Shown here: in pieces, positions 63,201-64,000 of the stretch | Position numbering within the stretch: position 1 is the stretch's first letter | Layout: each line of letters opens with the position of its first letter | Assembly: GCF_002951615.1 (NCBI RefSeq) | Contig: NZ_CP019062.1 | Coordinates: forward strand, 558,001 to 622,000 | Direction of reading: 5' to 3' | DNA from: Rahnella sikkimica | GTDB lineage: Bacteria; Pseudomonadota; Gammaproteobacteria; Enterobacterales; Enterobacteriaceae | DNA length: 64,000 bases | Program-made: the position numbers and the translations under genes | The notes under the pieces: model-generated | The model's database searches: none | What the model saw: only the letters and a program-made list of their open reading frames with translations | Told to the model about the DNA's origin: nothing

Positions 63201-64000
63201 GGTATGCTCAATGAAAACAGTGACCTGAATGACAAACTGCGTCAGCGTCTTGAACATGCGGAGGCGGAACGTACCCGCGCCCGTGAGCAGATGCGTCAGC
63301 ATCAGACGCAATATACCCAATACAGTCAGGTTCTGGCATCACTGAAAAGTTCGTTTGATGCCAAACGCGACATGCTCAAAGAGCTGAGTCAGGAATTGCA
63401 GGATATCGGCGTTCAGGCTGATCCGAACGCCGAAGCACGCGCCAAAACGCGCCGTGATGAATTGCATACCGCTCTCAGCACGAACCGTGCGCGCTGCAAC
63501 CAGCTCGAAAAACAGATTACTTTCTGTGAAGCCGAGATGGACAATTTGCAGAAGAAATTACGCAAGCTGGAACGTGATTACCATCAGAGCCGTGAGCAGG
63601 TCGTCACGTCGAAAGCAGGATGGTGCGCAGTGATGCGTTTAGTGAAGGATAATGGCGTCGAGCGCCGTCTTCACCGCCGCGAGCTGGCCTACATGGGGGG
63701 CGACGAATTGCGCTCTATGTCGGATAAATCGCTCGGTGCGCTGCGTCTGGCCGTGTCTGACAACGAACATCTGCGCGATGTGCTTCGTCTTTCTGAAGAT
63801 CCCAAACGTCCTGAGCGTAAAATTCAGTTCTATATTGCCGTCTATCAGCATCTGCGCGAGCGTATCCGTCAGGATATTATCCGCACGGACGATCCGGTTG
63901 AAGCCATCGAACAGATGGAAATCGAGCTGGGGCGTCTGACTGAAGAACTGACGGCGCGTGAGCAACAGCTGGCGATCAGCTCGAAGAGTGTGGCGAATAT
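60273..64000 (+). CDS. mukB: Chromosome partition protein MukB (partial, 3' end beyond window)
   Basis: SMC-like ATPase of the MukBEF condensin. The frame is open from ATG 60273 to the window edge, giving about 1242 of roughly 1480 residues, with no stop. Walker [10 protein letters not shown] is at 34-42. The N-terminal head (to ~340) is followed by a long coiled coil. The half-hinge globular region (about 665-790) has [21 protein letters not shown] and [12 protein letters not shown]. The returning coiled coil is then read to the end. Signature motif and Walker B lie beyond the window. Confidence 0.97.
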   Translation, partial: MIERGKFRSLTLVNWNGFFARTFDLDSLVTTLSGGNGAGKSTTMAAFVTALIPDLTLLHFRNTTEAGATSGSRDKGLHGKLRAGVCYSVLDVVNSRHQRIVVGVRLQQVAGRDRKVDIKPFTIQGLPVAVNPTEMLTETVGERQARVLSLQELKDRVEAMEGVQFKQFNSITDYHALMFDLGVIPRRLRSASDRSKFYRLIEASLYGGISSAITRSLRDYLLPENSGVRKAFQDMEAALRENRMTLEAIRVTQSDRDLFKHLISEATSYVAADYMRHANERRIHLDGALVLRNDLLSSRKQLSGEQYRHVEMARELAEQSGSQSDLETDYQAASDHLSLVQTAMRQQEKIERYEGDLEELTYRLEEQNEVVAEASELHAEHEARAEAAELEVDELKSQLADYQQALDVQQTRAIQYQQALQAIERARDLCQIPDLSTQNSEEWLETFQSKEQEATEILLQLEQKMSVASAAHNQFETAYQLVVKIAGEVSRSQAWQTARELLRDWSSQQHQAERVEPLRMRLSELENRLREQQDAERQLQEFCKRTGQDVQPEDLDEMQRELEVQIEELQSVVSQAGERRMEMRQELEQVQSRIRELTARAPVWLAAQEALSQLSEQSKEPLESSQQVTEYMQQLLETERETTVERDEVAARKRRIEGQITRLSQPSGAEDSRMIALAERFGGVLLSEIYDDVTIDDAPYFSALYGPSRHAIVVPDLSLIRDQLDGLDDCPEDLYLIEGDPQSFDDNVFEVDEMQGAVLVKTGDRQWRYSHFPQVPLFGRAARENRLETLHKERESLSERYATLSFDVQKIQRAHQAFSRFIGSHLAVAFDADPEADIRTLSGRRGELERALNAHESQNQQQRQQYEQAKEAVAMLNKLQPRVGLLCDETLIDRVEEIREEMEEAQDSARFIQQHGISLGKLEPLVSVLQSDPEQHEQLKEDYAQAQHAQRLAKQQAFSLTEVVQRRAHFGYTDSAGMLNENSDLNDKLRQRLEHAEAERTRAREQMRQHQTQYTQYSQVLASLKSSFDAKRDMLKELSQELQDIGVQADPNAEARAKTRRDELHTALSTNRARCNQLEKQITFCEAEMDNLQKKLRKLERDYHQSREQVVTSKAGWCAVMRLVKDNGVERRLHRRELAYMGGDELRSMSDKSLGALRLAVSDNEHLRDVLRLSEDPKRPERKIQFYIAVYQHLRERIRQDIIRTDDPVEAIEQMEIELGRLTEELTAREQQLAISSKSVAN

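Overview
The window is a chromosomal core segment of a member of the Enterobacterales. Gene content and order follow the Escherichia coli block from hcp-hcr to mukFEB: lysO, ybjD, ybjX, cspD/clpS-clpA, infA, aat, cydDC, trxB, lrp, ftsK, lolA, rarA, serS, dmsABC, ycaD, pflBA-focA, ycaO, serC-aroA, cmk, rpsA, ihfB, comEC(ycaI), msbA-lpxK, ycaQ, ycaR-kdsB, ycbJ, elyC, cmoM-mukFEB. Several E. coli neighbours are absent (aqpZ, macAB, serW tRNA, ycaC, ycaP, ycaL). Moderate G+C and the divergence from E. coli suggest a Yersiniaceae-like lineage (Rahnella/Ewingella/Serratia type); that placement is inference. I saw no insertion sequence, prophage, CRISPR array, rRNA or tRNA.

Layout. 0.2-7 kb: hcp-hcr (nitrosative stress, with an NsrR-type box), the lysine exporter lysO, the OLD nuclease ybjD and ybjX. 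7-11 kb: proteolysis and translation (cspD, clpS, clpA, infA, aat). 11-17.6 kb: the CydDC thiol exporter, thioredoxin reductase, and Lrp after a long leader. 17.6-24.8 kb: ftsK (SOS box upstream), lolA-rarA, serS. 25-32.8 kb: a six-gene anaerobic S/N-oxide reductase operon with two tandem molybdenum catalytic subunits (YnfE-type, then DmsA-type), one DmsB, one DmsC, a DmsD chaperone and a NapF-like ferredoxin. The first catalytic gene carries a one-base deletion. 32.9-40.6 kb: ycaD, then the anaerobic pyruvate/formate genes pflA, pflB, focA and ycaO on the minus strand. 40.9-51.8 kb: serC-aroA, cmk-rpsA-ihfB, comEC, msbA-lpxK. 51.8-54.5 kb: accessory material inside the E. coli lpxK-ycaQ-ycaR order, namely two small cold-shock genes and a possible tiny minus-strand unit beside a perfect CRP-type palindrome. 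54.5-64 kb: ycaR-kdsB, ycbJ, elyC, cmoM-mukF-mukE-mukB (mukB runs off the end).

The strongest candidate for something undescribed is the lrp leader. A short leucine-rich open frame ends two bases before a terminator-like hairpin about 110 bases upstream of lrp, which is the layout of a leucine-sensing attenuator for the leucine-responsive regulator. Other points of interest are the hybrid ynfE-dmsABCD-napF operon with its frameshift, a cold-shock protein with a degenerate RNP2 motif, a possible ATC start codon for comEC, and several perfect palindromes without an assigned regulator.
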